A DNA stretch of 64,000 bases from Gavia stellata (Eukaryota; Chordata; Aves; Gaviiformes; Gaviidae). The position numbers and the translations under genes are program-made. The DNA is taken from the NCBI RefSeq assembly GCF_030936135.1, contig NC_082594.1, positions 21,991,553-22,055,552 of the forward strand, given 5' to 3'. Below the pieces are notes generated by a model. It was not told where the DNA came from. It worked only from the letters and a program-made list of their open reading frames with translations, and did no database searches. Below are positions 54,169 to 64,000 of this stretch, piece after piece (the stretch's first letter is position 1; each line of letters begins with the position of its first letter).

Positions 54169-56429
54169 CAGATCGCTGTACTTGTGAGATAAATGCCAGA
54201 GCCATTAAGTGCCCTTCAGGTATGACATGATCAGAAGTATTTGCCTAATTAATTCGTAGAAAGAGTTTTGTTACACTGTACAAGGCCCAGTACTTAAGAA
54301 ACCTCTTTTTTTTCCTCTTCCAGCTCCTTAATGACATTTCCCGTTGCTTTACAGACAATCACAACTGAGAGCTGAACAGTGCAATCCCTGCGTGCTGGGT
54401 GCTGGTACCAGCCCCCACGACTTCTTACGCACCTCCGTTTTGGGGTGAAATGCCACGAAAGGCTTAAGTCTTGCAAAGACGAATTTTCCTTGTCCCGGTA
54501 TTTATGTAAGAGTGTATGACAAATTATTCGGCTCTTCCTTCCGGTTCACTTGAAACCCTTCTTGATTTGGTTTGCCTCAAGGTCAGGACCCAGTAGAGGA
54601 TTGCACAGACTTTATCTTTGTGAACTTTTTACTGAAAACAGGGTACGAGGTGCTTGGTCTTCGCGACGCTCAGCGAAGCTTTTGGTACGGCTAGCAGCGT
54701 CTGAGCTCGCGCTGCCTTTGCAGAGAAAGGTCGTACTGCGACTCCAAACACGCCTGACTGAACCTCACTTCCCATGAAACAGTAAACCCGTGTGAATGTG
54801 CACGAAGTTGTCAGACCCAAACCCTGCTTGCGATCGAGTCTGACGCTATGAAAATGGGCTCCATCCCCCCTGCCAGCCTTCTCCGAGTCCCCAGCCCTGC
54901 GCCCCGGGAGTCGCTCGAAGCTGCCCCAGCCTGGGCACAGAGGGGCTGGCGAAGGCTTGAGATCCGTCCCCTTTTCTTCTTTCCGCGTGGGGCAGGGGAG
55001 TAGGAAGGCACATCTGTATTTCAAAACAAGGTAGAAGGCCCAACCAAAGGATGAAGGTGCTTGCGGCTCCCGGTGATGCCATGGGGGTCGGGGAGGAGGC
55101 ACGGTGCGGGGGGGAGGGCGCTTTGCACTGGAGCTGCTGGCTCTGTCTTGCTTTGCTCCGTCTGAGGAAAAATACCTCTCCAGGCTGAAGAGGCAACAGC
55201 GTGCTGGGAATAATCTGACCGTGCTAATTGTAATATATCACCCAGGATGCAAGAAACTGTTTAAGGCTGGTTTTGTCTATGAAAAAAACTTAGTCTCTGC
55301 ATTTCCATCCATTTGTTTTTCAGCCAAAACACTGCAACAGAGGACTGAGGGTATATAGCAAAACCGGGCAATTACTGTAACCAGGCCAGAGCTGATAAAA
55401 GGTTTCTTATTGTCTGATACTGTATCAGTATGTAGCAATAACTATAATACTACTATTTTTTGTATGTCTGTTTTTAAATTACGCATACTTGCAGAAGTGT
55501 TGCCAAATGCAATCGTTTACTCGTAAACATGCCGCACACAGGCAGTCTGCAGCGGGCAGAAATGGTTTGACCACTGACACAGGAAAATGAATAGGTAATT
55601 TATCCCAGAGCCGCTGTTCCTGGCTGCGATCGCCCATTCGGCGTGTAGCACCTGGACAGAAAGATTGGCTTACGAGACCGGGCTTCCCCTCCAGCCAGGC
55701 TGGGCAGCTTCAGCACGGCAGCGACCGGCTGCTGGCGGCGTTGGGTGTCTGCTCTGCCCACCCAGCTCGGTGCCCGCGGGGTCTTTAAAGGCAGTGGGCG
55801 CACCAGAGCTGGGTGCTGCCAGGCTTTTGAAGGACCCAAGGTGCACGCAGCTTTCGACCTGCCCACGTTGCAGCTTGGTCACGCTGACCTTCCACAGCTG
55901 AGTTGGCATGAGGCGCGGGGGCTCGGGTGCCTTCAGCTGCCGGTGGCTTGGGCAGGAGCTGGAGGTGCTTGGCCCCAGGTGAGACCCCGGCTGTAACTGT
56001 GTGGCCAGGCAGCAAGCCCAGCCATGCGTTTGTGATCCTTCCCAACTGTGAACCAGGGCAGCTCTCGCCCTCCCCGCCAGCCCGCACTGCCTGCCTTGCA
56101 CATGCCCTGGCAAGGACACCTCCTCTGACCTATGAAATTCAGGTGAATCTCTTTGTATATTGTTTACTTGTTTAAAAAAAAAGAAAAAAAAAGAATAAGT
56201 TAAATTTAAGTCTGTAGAAATTAATTTACAACTGAAGGCAGAGAAACCTGAGTTGTAATAAAAGGAAGTTTGTGAGATGTGGTGGGGTTTTTTTGTTTTT
56301 TCTTTTAATGATGTCATGTACAGTAATCTAAAACCAATGTTACCATTTGATATAGCTTTTAAATCTCTGAAAGGGCACTTGCTTTAAAGTATTCCTTACA
56401 AATGAAGAAAAAAGCCCCCTTTGTTTCTT

Positions 56430-56435
56430 AATAAA
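56430..56435 (+). terminator. SHISA2: Likely SHISA2 poly(A) signal
   Basis: AATAAA is followed by tggtgtgactttgg and a T-rich stretch, a typical downstream element. An AATAAA at 56257-56262 is an alternative proximal signal. Confidence 0.55.
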
Positions 56436-56455
56436 TACTTTATGGTGTGACTTTG

Positions 56456-58889
56456 GTTTTGTTTGCTTTGTTACTTTTTTTTTTTTTTCCCCTTCAGTTA
56501 ATGCTTCACTTTCCTCTGTCTACAAGAGCACATCTGACCAGCCCAGTTCTCCAGACCCAGCAAAAAGCAAAGTTAGGATTTTTTGCTGTTTTTTTAAAAA
56601 GTAGCAGTAAAATCAACAAGTTACATGGCTGAACGCTGTGCCCTGGTGGGGGGCATGTCTGAAGAGGCTTCCTTGGAGGGAAGGGGAGCAGGGAGAGGCC
56701 ATCAGGTGAGCTGGGGACACCTCATGTCCCAGCAGCCGCAGGGATGGTTGGGGATCAGCAGTGGGAGCAGGATGGGCAGAGCATATGGCCCCATCAGGCT
56801 CCCCTTTCCAAATAATGCCAAATACTCGGCAGCAAATGGCGTTCTCAGAGGATTTTGGTTTCTGTTGGATTCATGATTACCAGTGAAGCATTTCGGTCAC
56901 ATAACTCTCAGTAAGTGGCTGTGCTGTTCCCACCTCCCTCTGCACGGGGACCCTTTTCACTTGAGCAAACTCCATCCTCCTAAGTAAAATGAAAACCAAA
57001 CCCCTGTTGTTCTGGGGGGCATAACTCAGTCTGGGACAAGCCCACTTTGCTTTCCTGGTGTTTGCTCCCTCCTGCTGATGCCAGCACCAGCGCTGCCGGC
57101 GCTGCACTGCAAGGCCAAGCAGGTGGGTAGCTGCGGGGGGGAGTGGAAAGTGGGATTTGTTGGATCTGCATGTTTATGGTTCAAATAAATAAGAAAGAAC
57201 AGTCTGGGAAAAACCTTGGTCAGTCAGTACATAGCACGTCCCAAAGTGCCACAGCTTCCTGGCGTCCAGGGGAGGCGAAGGAGCAGGCTGGAAGCAGAAA
57301 GCTGGCAGGAAAGGAGGGGGTCAGCCACAGCTCAAAGCAGATGTGCTGAGGTGACGAGCACTTTGCAGCAGGAGAGGCCAGCAGTTTGTGTCAGAGCTTT
57401 TTCTCGTGTTTTTGTATGTTGCTTTTTTTCCCTTGGCAGTTTTTTCCTTGGTTGAGGGGGGTGGGGTTTGTCTTGCTGCACGTGGTGACTATGGATGGCA
57501 TGGGGAAAGCGAGCGTGGAAACTGTTGTTGATAAACTCTGAGCAAGCACAAGTGGTGGTTAGGAAAGATGCATTGATTTACTTTTTATAGGCTACAGTGC
57601 TAGTTGAGAATAGGGACTAGTAGGTTGCAACTCAGAAGGAAGAGTCTTATGTGTACTACGATAACTGGAAAACCCCGGTGCAGTGCTGCGGCGTAGCACT
57701 GTGCCATGGCAGTCCAAGGATGGGCTTGGACCAGGGACTGGGATGGGCGCGGTGGCTCTCAGGTCCCGCCAATGAACATAGGAGAGCTGGTCTCCCCCTT
57801 TTCTTTATAATGCAAGAGCCTAAAATCTGAGGATTAAAAAATTGCAGCCACACTTCTGAACCTGCTGTGTGGCCCGTAAATACAGTATTAGTGTTATATG
57901 GCTGTAAGAAGTGATGGAAACACTCCTGCAGTCACTTCACCCACCCTGCAGCCCTGGCTGAGTGCTCCCCATAGTGCACCCCTCCCCGTGGTGGGTCATG
58001 CAGCTCGTGTGAGATGACACATGGCTGAGGAAACCTGCTCTGAGAGGACGTACACCTTTTGCTTGCTCAGTTTCATCCCATTACTCAGTCCCATCTTCCC
58101 AGGCTGCCCTAAACAATGCCTCTTTTTTCCTGCTGCTTACACCCCTTAAATTTATGTTCTCGGTCACTTGCAGTTTAAAGTGTATGGTGTACTTTTTCAG
58201 TGCCTGTTTCTGAATGCATTGCTACCTATTATAAGGTACTGAAGTGCTCAGTACTGTGTCGTGCCAGAGACGGCATGCACGGTAAGCAGTAATGATGGTG
58301 GGGAGAAGCCAGCAAAATGCATACAGACTGGACTGGCCCTGGTTTGCCCATAGCACACACCAACATGCTGCTGGTGTCCTCGCAAGGGGAACCATGGGCA
58401 CGGTGGTGCCCCCAAGGCAGCCGTAGGCAATCCCGCCGGGCTCAGACAGCGCTGACCCAAGGCCGTGCCTGCGCCCGCCAGTGCTGGCTCAGACCAAGAC
58501 GTCCACCCGGCCGACCCACAGTGCCCAAACCACTGAGCCACGTAGGGAACAGCATGAAACCATCACCAGTGACACGATGCTCCCCCCGCCCCGCCCAACA
58601 TGCACATGGAGAACCACTTTGAAATGTCTTACCTATTAGCGAGGCATGATCAGAGGAGAAAGCCCATTCTTCCCCATTAGCAGGAGGTTTGTGTGCCCCC
58701 GTACAGCTGTTATCAGCCATCACCACATTTATTAGGAGAAAGTGGAACTTTCAGTGCAATTAGAGGCCATTGCTTAAATGTGGCCCATAACGCCCACAGG
58801 AGAGTGAGCCGGGGTTTGGGTCCCAGCTCAGCACATTAACCTTAGCACCTCCCTTTCTAAATATCTAATTTGCTGTTCACTTTTGGTCT
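56456..58889. other. Intergenic DNA downstream of SHISA2
   Basis: No gene, RNA gene or recognisable repeat. The composition is mixed to GC-rich, and the open frames of up to about 100 codons occur on both strands in the same place, which marks them as chance. Confidence 0.6.
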
Positions 58890-59140
58890 TGCCAGAGCTC
58901 TTCTTTCCCCTCCAGATTTTCTGCTTTCCCATTCTTTTCCTCCCACTGAAGTTGTTACTAAATATTATTCCCCACATGTATTCCCTTGTATTTTTCAACG
59001 CTGAATCTCATTTTATTGTTTTCTGCTCGTATTTCTTGCTTCTCTGTAGGTCCCTGTGTATTATTTCTCTGTCCTCAGTGGGCTTTGCAATGTTTTCCTG
59101 CCCAGGATCATTTACAAATGGACTAAGTCACTTAAGCCTG
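58890..59140 (-). mobile_element. Ancient CR1-type LINE remnant
   Basis: The order of phrases (ttgtatttttcaacgctgaatctcat, ttgcttctctgtaggtccc, gggctttgcaatgttttc, ggatcatttacaaatgg) follows the reverse complement of the region just 5' of the common CR1 3' block, heavily diverged. The longer plus-strand frame across it (from 58,883) is therefore not a gene. Boundaries are approximate. Confidence 0.55.
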
Positions 59141-62100
59141 TGCCATCCTTTATCCCCTTCCCCATCTGCACTGAACCGAGACAGTTCAGTGAGACCCTGC
59201 CCTCCCTGGGGGCTTAGTGTCCCCTGTCCTGTAGCAGAGCATTTAATCCCTGTGACAGAATTTCTGTGCAACCTGAACAGCCAGATAACACCCGTCAGTG
59301 GTGCTGTAACAGGCTCCTGTGCCTCAGCAGTGGGGAGGTGCCCACCTCGCTGGCCCATGTGGCACAAAATATCAGTGTGGGCTTCACCCGTGGGAAGCCC
59401 TCACGTGAACCAACACCACAGCGTGGCTGCTTTGCACCAGCCAAACACTATCACAGCGTTGGCCCATCTGCAGCAATGCCTGGAGAGAAGGTTGGCGTGG
59501 GTGATGTCTCACCTCAGCACCCCGGGGTGTGCCAGTGCCCACAGCTCCTGGGCTGGACCCAGCCCCGGGCGCAGCTGCCCCCTCAGGAGCCACTACAGCC
59601 CCAGCACAGGGCTAGCGTCCCTCTCCCTGCTGCAGAGGTAGCCCTTCCCATCCCGCTACTTACCCGTCTTGTAATTTGCCCACAGAAATGCTGTCGTATT
59701 TGCTTGACTTAATTTGTTCTTTGTATCTGGAAAATCTCAGCACACTGACCCCTGGCTTTCTTCACCTGGCTCGTGACCCCGCACCGCTCACCTTCTCCAG
59801 CTTTTCCATGCTGGTTTGTTCACAATGTTTTCCCTGGGCCTCGTGTCTTTTCCATCTCTTGCTTGCCCCCGCACCAGCCCTGCACCCTGTGGGGAGCCAG
59901 GCATCGCGCTGCGGTGGCTGCCCAGCCAGACGTCTTGCAGGGGCAGTTGCGCTGGATGGGGGCATCTGGGGCAGCTGGTTAATGAGCAGAGGCACAGCAT
60001 CCTTTTAGCAGAATTTGTGCCCATTTAAAATCAAAGGTGATGTCTTCCTGGTTTTCCAAATACTGAGAGCAAGAGGGCAAACATTTCACTAGGCATGGCT
60101 AAGAAGTTGCTAGGTGTGTCAGAGGCAGAGTGTCTGCCTACTCCCTGATTTTCATGAGAAGACGGGAGAGAAACCTCTCTGGAGCGTAACGTGAATCACA
60201 GCTCTCAGACTGCAAGTGCCTCCAGCATTGTAGTGACTGCTGGTTTTGGCAAAAGGAGGTTAATTTACTTTTTCTTAATATTTATCAATTTTGGTGGTTA
60301 TTTCTGATGAGATGAATCCATGCAGGTAACAACTCCGTCACCCTCTGCACTGGGCAAGGCCCAGTGCGTACATGCAACTTGCCAAGGACAGACGTCCTTT
60401 CCTGCTCTCATTTGCATTGTTGATATACGTCAGGAAATACGAAAGAAAACTCACCTTAAACTTCAAAAACAGAATTTTGTCTGCCATCACAGGCTCTTTT
60501 CACCCACTTAGTAGGCTTATAATAGCAAAAGTAGAACTTCACTTAAATATTCAAGAAAGAGTAGAAATAACATCCTTTCTCCTAAACATGACAATCCTTC
60601 ACTTTCAGGTAAGCAATCCCTTATTGGCTGTTATCAGTCCTTCAGAAAACCTCCAGCAAAATCAAGGCAAACAATGACACATCAAACGTTGTTTAAAATG
60701 TTGTTTAATTCAAAAGATGAGTTGCTTTCCATCAAGCCTTCCTCATATTTAATGCTGAAGCAGCTGAAGTAAACCCAAAATGATTTGTCTTTGTAGGTTA
60801 ACTTGAAAACAAAAAAGTAGGAAGGCACCACTTTGGATCCTATCATCAATGCTATTAAGCTGGGGCAAGCGAACATCATGTCAGACAGCAGTAGTAACAC
60901 AGCAATAAAATAAAGTTACTTATCTGTCTCATCTCCCTTCCAAGATACTGAGCAACTTCCTTCAATCAGATTTGGAAAGTACTTCGAAAGCTGATGGGGA
61001 GAGGCTGGCAGAGTGTTGGACGCTGCTGGGCACAGAGCCGAGCCCAGCTGGGCCACAAACTTCTCCGAGCTCGAGCTCGATGGCGTTGCAGCCACTCCCC
61101 CGGGGCAAGCCTCACCCATTACAGGACATCACTCCTCTGAGACAAGGATGCCAGCGTGTTGTGCAGTCTCTGCTATGATTTATTACCCGAATGGTAAATA
61201 TTGGCTTATGCAGCTGCTAATTCCCTCAATATTTACTTTTGAGAGAAAGAATCCTATTGGCCTCACACATCACACAGCCTGCGCGTGATTGTAAATGTTT
61301 CATTATGGGGGAAAAAAATGATTCTCAGTTTACATCGGTACAAACCAAAAGCAACTGCTGTAGACCTACTGTGCAGTCAGAAACAGGCTCTCAGTTTAAA
61401 AGCTAAAATGCCATTTTCACTATGTACGAGTAAATACGTATAGTCTTTTTAGAGGATTTAATTAAGATGTATGACATACATAGGTACGCAGTTCAAGCTC
61501 TGACACCAGGCACATCCAGATGAACTGACACTAGGACCACATTACATTTTTTTCCAGCCAAAAGCCTGTATTAGCATGCTTGCAAGCAGTTCCTTCCACA
61601 ACGTGGAGAAAGGGCGGGGGGTAGATGGTCCAGCACAGTTACAAAGACAGTGCATTATACAAATCCAACCAATAGTCCCTTTCTTCCAGTCCTCCTTCTC
61701 CTGAGGGACTAGGAGGTGCTCCTGCTGTCTGTACTGATTACCAGCAAGTACCACCAGCTCCACAGTATCCATCAAGACCAACGAACCAGTCTTGTTTGTT
61801 TTACTGTGACAACTGTGCTGGACGTTTCTGATCAGGCTGTAGGTCAGTGCTAGCCAAGCCCTCAGACACAAGGTGGTGTGAGTGCTGAGGCTCCCAGGCA
61901 CTTCACTGCAGGATTTAAGTGACAAGATGCCTTGAAAGCTTGCAGCCTCACCACTCAAGGGCCTGCTTCATCTGACCCAGCAAGCTAAGTGTCCCCACCG
62001 CTGCGGCAACATGACACTCTCAGGGGCAGCACCTGATACCATGGAAAATGCAGAGGGGAACCCGGACCACCTCTTCCACCATCAGATCAATCATGGCGTG

Positions 62101-64000
62101 AAAAACGCAGCATGAGCTTCCTCCTATGAAGATTCCTCCTATGAACCTTCCTCATGGTGTGTGTCCTGGCTGAGCGTGGCCACTGCAGAAAGGTCTTGCC
62201 AGCATGGTTCACCATTTCCCCACCTTGGACACAGCCCACTCCCCATGTGCCCTAGAGCTTCCTCCTCAGCGCGGACAGGCAAGAACCAGCAGTGGCTTTC
62301 AGTGGTGTTTCAAGCCTCATTTCTCTGTAGCCCCATATTTCTGCCGAGGAGGAAGCAGGAGGAAATCCACTGCTCCTTCCAAGTTTCTGGAGACCTGCTG
62401 CACCCCAAATTCTGGGGGAGCTCAAAGAGGCTCAGGGCTGTGCTGGAGGGAGGGCCGGTGCTAAGTGGCCAAGTAGTGCCGCAGCAGCACGCAGAAAGGG
62501 ATTATGTTTCTGAAATCTTCTTGCTTAACATTCCTCAACTGGACCTTTCTCAGTTACACTTTTATTTTTTAATGCTCCCTTTTCAGACTTGAGCATTAAT
62601 CTACGGGTTTAGGGACTTTGATTCTCCTTTGGTCTGGTATGAGGCACCGAAGACTGCCAGCAACAGACCTAACAGCTGCTCTGGCAAATATTTGGCTCTG
62701 GGACATGAGCACTAGACGCTCTCACAGCCTTGCCTGTCAAACTGTTAGAGGGAAAGTCTCTGAGGTGATTAGTCAACTAATATATCTAATAAGGGGTTTA
62801 AGCAGCAATCCATTATATTTAACAATTCTGAGAATCATTTCCCTTTCAGTGCACTGTACAAGAGACAACAGCGCAGGGAGCAGTTGGCTAAGCACTGAGT
62901 TCTCCCACCACGAACCGAAGCTTATTCAAATTTATCATCAGTGTTACTTTGGCATAATTGATTGCCCAGATGTGCAAGAAGCTTTTACATGCAGTGAAGT
63001 TCCTGCTGCTACACGCTTGTGGGCTGGACTGCTGCTATGGAGGCCCAGGGAAGGAGCAGGCGTTTACCGCAGCACAACAGGCATACACAAGGAGTTCATC
63101 GCTGGCTTTTTATTTCTCTGCAAAGGAAAAGCAGGTACTAGGTCTGCCTTCTGGGGTAAAAGTGTTTTGAAATGTGCTCAAACAATGACTCGTAAAGGGA
63201 AGAGGGGAAATTTGGCTTACACCTCCTTTTTATTTCCTAATTTAAAAAACCCAGAAGTTATTTGTTTTTTTAAAAAAGTCTCTCTATGCTCTTAAAAGTA
63301 GTTCTGTCGGCAATCTATAAGGAAAAAAAACATTATCAAGTTATAGCACCCTAAGGAGGAAAAGTTTTAGCCATACTATATATAAATGTGCATTTTGTTC
63401 CTGATAAAATCTGTTTAATTCCAGTGTCTAATAATATTTGGACAAAAAGATGTCTTTGTTAAAGCTCATACACTCATACTTTCTATAGGGATCTTATAAT
63501 GTGTGTTCCCCATGGTCACCAAAACTCAAGTAAGGCCAATCTTTTCTGCAGATTTAACTTCAGCCATGACTTGAGTATCACTCCTGACTCTTGTGCACGC
63601 ATGAAGATTATGTTCAGGAAGGATGCTGCTGTTGCCTTGAGTTGGCTGCGTCCTGAGGTCTTAACGCCCAGGCTTGCCTGGCTGAGCAGCTGAGGGTCTC
63701 CAGTGTGGTATCCCCCAGCTTCCCAGCAGGCCCAGCACAAGGGACAAGGTGGTACACAGCTCACTATGAGAAAAATATTCGTTAAGTGGAAAGAACATAT
63801 TGTAGCAGAGAAGATCACAGCACGTGTCCCCTGGAGCATATGCACACAGAGCTATTGGGGAAACATGAGCCTTTGTGTGGTGCTTCATGCTGTTGGTCTT
63901 GCTTGAGGCAAGTGAGCTTGAGAGGTACTTCTCTGGGCAAGGCAACACGAGCGAACTCGGCAGCATCAGCCGAGGACCATCAGCAGCGACTGATCAGGCA
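59141..64000. other. Intergenic DNA to the right edge
   Basis: No coding exon could be supported on either strand. I looked on the minus strand for the C-terminal exons of ATP8A2, expected here if the block is inverted, and did not recognise them. Motif clusters at 61,190-61,240 and 62,760-62,830 are noted as possible enhancers. The 225-codon plus-strand frame at 62618-63295 has no family resemblance. Confidence 0.55.
61194..61236. promoter_or_regulatory. Inverted pair of forkhead-type sites flanking E-box and homeodomain-like motifs
   Basis: GTAAATATTG at 61194-61203 is mirrored exactly by CAATATTTAC at 61227-61236. Each contains a forkhead-type GTAAATA. Between them are CAGCTG at 61211-61216 and a CTAATT homeodomain-type word. 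The arrangement looks like a compact enhancer core, but this is inference from motifs alone. Confidence 0.3.

Larger units (their letters stand above)
53889..56455 (+). other. SHISA2: SHISA2 3' UTR (inferred extent)
   Basis: Noncoding sequence follows the stop, with a Pumilio-type TGTAAATA at 53999-54006, a perfect 16-bp palindrome at 54153-54168, and poly(A) signals at 56257-56262 and 56430-56435. The second is followed by GTGTGA and T/G-rich sequence and is the likelier end, giving a 3' UTR of about 2.5 kb. Confidence 0.6.

Noticed and set aside
58883..59641. A 252-codon plus-strand frame
   Set aside because: Its first third overlaps an ancient CR1 remnant read in the antisense direction and the rest has no homology.
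61542..61958. A 138-codon minus-strand frame considered as a possible ATP8A2 exon
   Set aside because: The translation does not resemble the ATP8A2 C-terminus or a P4-ATPase motif, and the length is far above that gene's usual exon size.
62618..63295. A 225-codon plus-strand frame near the right edge
   Set aside because: It has no similarity to a known family and includes low-information stretches. It more likely reflects chance in a region that may be regulatory.

Overview
The window is nuclear DNA from a vertebrate, almost certainly a bird. Its two complete genes match vertebrate NUP58 and SHISA2. Its recognisable interspersed repeats are CR1-type LINEs, including one nearly intact 3' end with the typical ATTCTATGATTCTATGA tail. 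Intergenic spaces are short and repeat density is low, as in avian chromosomes. There is no prokaryotic-style gene organisation, no CRISPR array and no operon. Most open reading frames longer than 60 codons are chance frames in introns or GC-rich antisense frames.

Layout. Positions 1-480 are a CpG island whose left edge carries a minus-strand start codon in good context (ATG GAG at 6-1). From gene order elsewhere this is probably the 5' end of MTMR6, but only two codons are visible. A CR1 fragment lies at 619-1028, followed by plain intergenic DNA. A second CpG island at about 2860-3420 drives NUP58, which runs on the plus strand from its ATG at 3124 to its stop at 37836. I resolved 16 coding exons. 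They join in frame without a break to 601 codons plus stop and give the full nucleoporin p58: N-terminal FG repeats, central coiled coil, C-terminal FG repeats and a basic tail. Candidate poly(A) signals extend the 3' UTR to about 39.75 kb. About 10 kb of intergenic DNA follows without a supported gene. A third, very GC-rich CpG island at 50.2-51.45 kb holds the promoter and exon 1 of SHISA2. SHISA2 has two coding exons (50968-51271 and 53335-53888), encodes 285 residues, and has a 3' UTR of about 2.5 kb ending near 56.45 kb. The remaining 7.5 kb holds an ancient CR1 remnant and some motif clusters that look like possible enhancers, but no gene I can support.

The two complete genes are functionally unrelated. 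NUP58 is a structural FG nucleoporin of the central transport channel. SHISA2 is a membrane protein that dampens Wnt and FGF signalling by retaining their receptors in the ER. The most informative large-scale point is gene order: in human, ATP8A2 lies between NUP58 and SHISA2, and SHISA2 faces NUP58. Here they are direct neighbours on the same strand, which suggests an inversion. Other points worth checking are a likely truncated p45-type NUP58 isoform made by reading through the exon 13 donor, a perfect palindromic POU-dimer site (MORE) in the SHISA2 3' UTR, two upstream ORFs in the SHISA2 leader, and decayed minus-strand reading frames in NUP58 introns 11 and 12. I did not find a novel multi-gene system here.
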